A stretch of DNA of 64,000 nucleotides, taken from Phoebastria nigripes. Its lineage: Eukaryota; Chordata; Aves; Procellariiformes; Diomedeidae. Under the pieces are notes generated by a model, which saw only the letters and a program-made list of their open reading frames with translations, was not told where the DNA came from and searched no databases. The position numbers and the translations under genes are program-made. The stretch spans positions 1,792,911 through 1,856,910 of the forward strand of contig JAYKAV010003166.1 in NCBI GenBank assembly GCA_035582835.1, read 5' to 3'. Shown here piece by piece: positions 61,215 to 64,000 of the stretch (position 1 is the first letter of the stretch; the number at the start of each line of letters is the position of its first letter).

Positions 61215-62017
61215 GTAAGTGCCCCAACATGTGTCGGAGACCCTACACGAGTCTGAGAGGCGACTGAGTGTTTTGGACTGTATTCATCACTGGCGTAATT
61301 CTGATGGCATCGTTTCGGCTGACTGAACAGGACCTGCAGAAATGCCTTAGGTATATATGCTGATGTATATTTTGCGGCTGTCTTTACTTAAGTGTTAAAC
61401 ATTCCCTGTGAGCAATGAGAGCGGAGACCTTCCCCATGCTCCTTGCNGCTTCTTTGGTTGATATATGGTGTTTTCCCTCCTTTTTGTCAAAGTGTCCTCT
61501 GTTCCAGAGATAATGCAATTGCTATGCAGTGCCGTGCAAATACTCCTCTGTATTTGTATCTCTTTTCTATTTAATTATACTGTATAAATGTCCTCCGTAA
61601 ATTTGATAAGTTGGGTGAAGGATATTGATTTTCAAGTCTTTCTCGTGCAGGGCTCCTTGTAGTAGCGGCAGCCGTTCGCCAGACCTATTTCCCGAGGAGG
61701 TTTTGAAGGTTCAGCATTTAAGTAGCTACAGGATAACAAAGGAATTTCTTTCTCTACACTCCCGGTTGAGCTGCTGATTGCAGGGTTTAAGGCCATAGAG
61801 AAAACTTGCATGTTGGCTGTGTTTTTTTAAAGCATTAGACTCATGTCATCTGCAAAAGCAGGTGGGAAGCGAAATCAAGATACAGAATAGACCCATTGCC
61901 TTCATTCATGCAAATAAAGCCTGCTACCAGCTTTGGGAAGAAAGGAGAGAGGGATGCTCCCGGGGTCGGGTGAGGTCCTGGGGCGGCAGTGGGGACCCCA
62001 GGCTTGTGGCCAGGCAG
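61215..62017. other. Non-coding stretch, no gene seen
   Basis: 61500-61640 is AT-rich. The remainder is ordinary sequence. N at 61447. Confidence 0.45.
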
Positions 62018-62044
62018 CCCCCCCCCTCACCCCTCCATCACCCC
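62018..62044 (-). other. C-rich tract; G-quadruplex/i-motif potential on the minus strand
   Basis: C9 (62018-62026), C4 (62030-62033) and C4 (62041-62044) are separated by short loops. The C9 run can supply two tetrad runs, giving a four-run motif on the complementary strand. Confidence 0.5.
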
Positions 62045-62852
62045 ACAGCTGATAGCGGGGCAGGAGGAGCGGGATGGAGACCAGCAGGCATGCTGGGGAG
62101 GCGGAAGGGAGGAGGGGGAATTTGCAGGGTTAAAACGGGAGGACCAACAGTCTATTTTTAACGGCAGTTTTGAATGTGAAGTGTCACCAATGTTAAAAAA
62201 AGCTCCTGGTAAATAGTGGGGAAGACGCACGCGATAGTGGAAAGCCAGCTGCAGCTTTTTGAACTGTTCGCTGCTGTTTGTGAGGAGGCTGTGAACACTT
62301 GGTTAGTGTTAATGTTTTAATTTTCCTTTTCTCAGCCTGAGGTCTCCCTACACAAGGGACTTTCTTTAAACCGTGCTTAGCTTTCAGCCTCTTAAGATTA
62401 TTTTCAAGAGGAAAAGAAGGGAGAAATGTAGATATTTGTGCACTTTTCCTGTTGCGCTTGCTTTCTTCACATTATTTTGGAACGTAAAATGTTTTCCTTT
62501 CCTTTTTTTATGCTGAAAATTGGACGCTGATTTTTTCTGGCTAATTTCCATGTATTTCTCATACAGGATTTTAGCCTTGATCTATAATGCAGGCCTGTGG
62601 CTGTTCTTGCTAAAAGTTTGGTCCCGCTGGGGCTTTCATTATAAATCCTTATTTTCAGTAGCAAATTGCTTTCTGCAAATGTCACCTCTCGGAGACAGCC
62701 GGTTTGGGTGGGTAGGGGGACAGCATCCCCGCACCGCTGGGCCCCGCACCTCTCGGCCGTCCATCCGCAGCTCCCCAGGATTTGGGAACCTGGGGATTCA
62801 GCGTGTTTGCCTGCTCGCTGCATTAAGGTAGGAGGCTGGAGCCATTGCGGTC
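62045..62852. other. Non-coding stretch, no gene seen
   Basis: 62060-62150 is purine-rich (GGAGG-type). 62690-62830 is GC-richer with a few CpGs and an open frame on both strands. No recognisable product. Confidence 0.45.
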
Positions 62853-63125
62853 TGTCATGTCAGTGATCCGTGGGATAATGCATCCCCAAGTAGTGGCCGT
62901 TTCTGTCTATTGTGTCACCGATCTGCGCATTAAAGGGACCCCGAGTAGGTGTTGCTACAATAAACCATAACAGCTCTATAGGAGCCGTCACAGTTCATTG
63001 CATCAATAATCTGTGTATTAAGGCGTCCCGAGCAGGCCTCGGCACACAATGGACCGTTATGGCTCCAGATGAGCCTGTATAAATTTAGGTCAATAACCTG
63101 AGTGTTGTTAAATCCCAAAATAGCT
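62853..63125 (+). repeat. Degenerate tandem array, period about 88 bases, four units (first shortened)
   Basis: A recurring core of the form TCAnnnATCTGnGnATTAAnG followed by CCCnAGnAGG begins at 62860, 62915, 63003 and 63090. Steps are 55, 88 and 87 bases. The first unit lacks about 33 bases in its second half. The second halves of units 2 and 3 also match each other (CCATAACAGCTCTATAGGAG versus CCGTTATGGCTCCAGATGAG). Unit identity is low, indicating an old duplication or sequence constraint on the core. There is no open frame through it, and it matches no repeat family I know. Confidence 0.7.
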
Positions 63126-64000
63126 TTGCTACAGGGAGCTGGCAAGGCTTATAAGAAAGATGTGTAGATTATGCAAACCTGTGGTGGTTGCAGAGGATAC
63201 TCTGACTTACTGCTGAAGGTTAGTGGCGGGAGAATTATTTCATCTTATTTATTACTGTTATCTAAACCTCTCTCCACTCACTTGGCTCCCTCCTTCCCTC
63301 TCCTTTCACTCCTCTGGAAATTAAACTGCGTGAGCGATGCTGCAAGAGCAGCAAAGGCGAGATGCGGAGGGAGAGACAGGGATGGAGGGATGGGAGGAGC
63401 GGGGAGGCAGCATTTCGNAGGTGAGCTGTCCCAGAGCCGCCCCGTGTCCCTCCGAGCTCTTTCCCACGGGATTTCATGGGAACACTCACACATTTCCATC
63501 CTGACTGCACTTATGCCTGACCCCTTGGGGCTTGGTGTTGTCTGGAGCATGAGTTTTGCATGAGGGGAGCCCCAAGGGCTCTCCAGACCCTTGCTTACTC
63601 CAAAAGCCGCCCTCCCTCCTCATCCCTGATCCGTTTCTTGATCCAAGCCCTCCTTGGTCCTTGATGCCCCAACACCTGGCTGGGCTCTTCTTTTCTCCAC
63701 CATTCTTAGCATCCAGCTCCGTCCTTCATTTCTCATTTCCCTCAGACAAGGCCCTTTTGTAGGTAGGTGGTGGGGAGAGGAATGCCTTCAGCACAGGACG
63801 GAGAGGCCGGTTTGCATCATTGTGGATGTACGCCTCAATGGAGACGTAGCCTTGAACTCTTGAACTCTTTTTTTTTTTTTTTAGAGTAAAGCTGCTATGT
63901 GCTGAAAACAAACAGGACTCACTCCGATGGAAAGAGGTTGTATAGTGGGAACAGATCTCAGACCACAAGAAACGGGGTTTTCTCCATTTCCATTCTGAGA
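63126..64000. other. Non-coding stretch, no gene seen
   Basis: Contains a + strand G-quadruplex motif at 63369-63394 (loops 7, 5, 2), a two-copy TTGAACTC tandem at 63852-63867 leading into T15 (63868-63882), and GC-rich frames on both strands at 63170-63560. N at 63418. Confidence 0.5.
63369..63394 (+). other. G-quadruplex motif
   Basis: GGG-N7-GGG-N5-GGG-N2-GGG on the + strand within a purine-rich tract. Confidence 0.6.

Noticed and set aside
1..64000. tRNA, rRNA, known microRNA, CRISPR or viral/endogenous retroviral sequence
   Set aside because: I looked for clover-leaf boxes, common microRNA seeds, regularly spaced perfect repeats, LTR pairs and gag/pol-like frames, and found none that I could support.

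Overview
The window is a piece of a vertebrate, most likely bird, nuclear genome that carries almost no protein-coding sequence. The signs are an interspersed-repeat load made almost only of decayed CR1-type LINE fragments (2320-2650 and 38105-38700), short simple repeats, no recognisable Alu-, L1- or MIR-type mammalian repeats, long AT-rich stretches with GC- and CpG-richer patches, and small conserved-looking motifs that I know to be widespread in bird and turtle DNA. A crocodile or turtle source cannot be excluded. About 53 isolated single Ns are scattered through the sequence. They look like masked heterozygous positions rather than assembly gaps.

Layout. From 1 to about 57.7 kb I find no convincing exon. 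Open reading frames there are short, lie on both strands at once in GC-rich patches, and show no recognisable family. This part contains the two CR1 fragments, an 88-base T run (8694-8781), microsatellites (4331-4372, 33401-33437, 46764-46830), three CpG-enriched patches (24541-25140, 26900-27250, 32420-32790), AT-rich blocks with homeodomain and SOX-like motifs that resemble conserved non-coding elements (for example 22380-23180 and 36040-36620), and a striking long stem-loop (34518-34629).

At 57771-58380 there is a CpG-dense segment with a GGCCC tandem run, two possible start codons and a strong splice donor. It is the best promoter or first-exon candidate on the + strand. About 3 kb downstream, 61083-61214 is an open, phase-0 stretch that ends in a consensus donor and could be a second exon. 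The link between the two is a hypothesis. The last kilobase holds a degenerate tandem array with a period of about 88 bases (62853-63125).

Overall the window reads as an intergenic or intronic, possibly regulatory, landscape that leads into one possible gene start near 57.9 kb. No complete gene, RNA gene, CRISPR array or viral element could be supported. Conservation cannot be judged from one sequence, so every regulatory call is inference.
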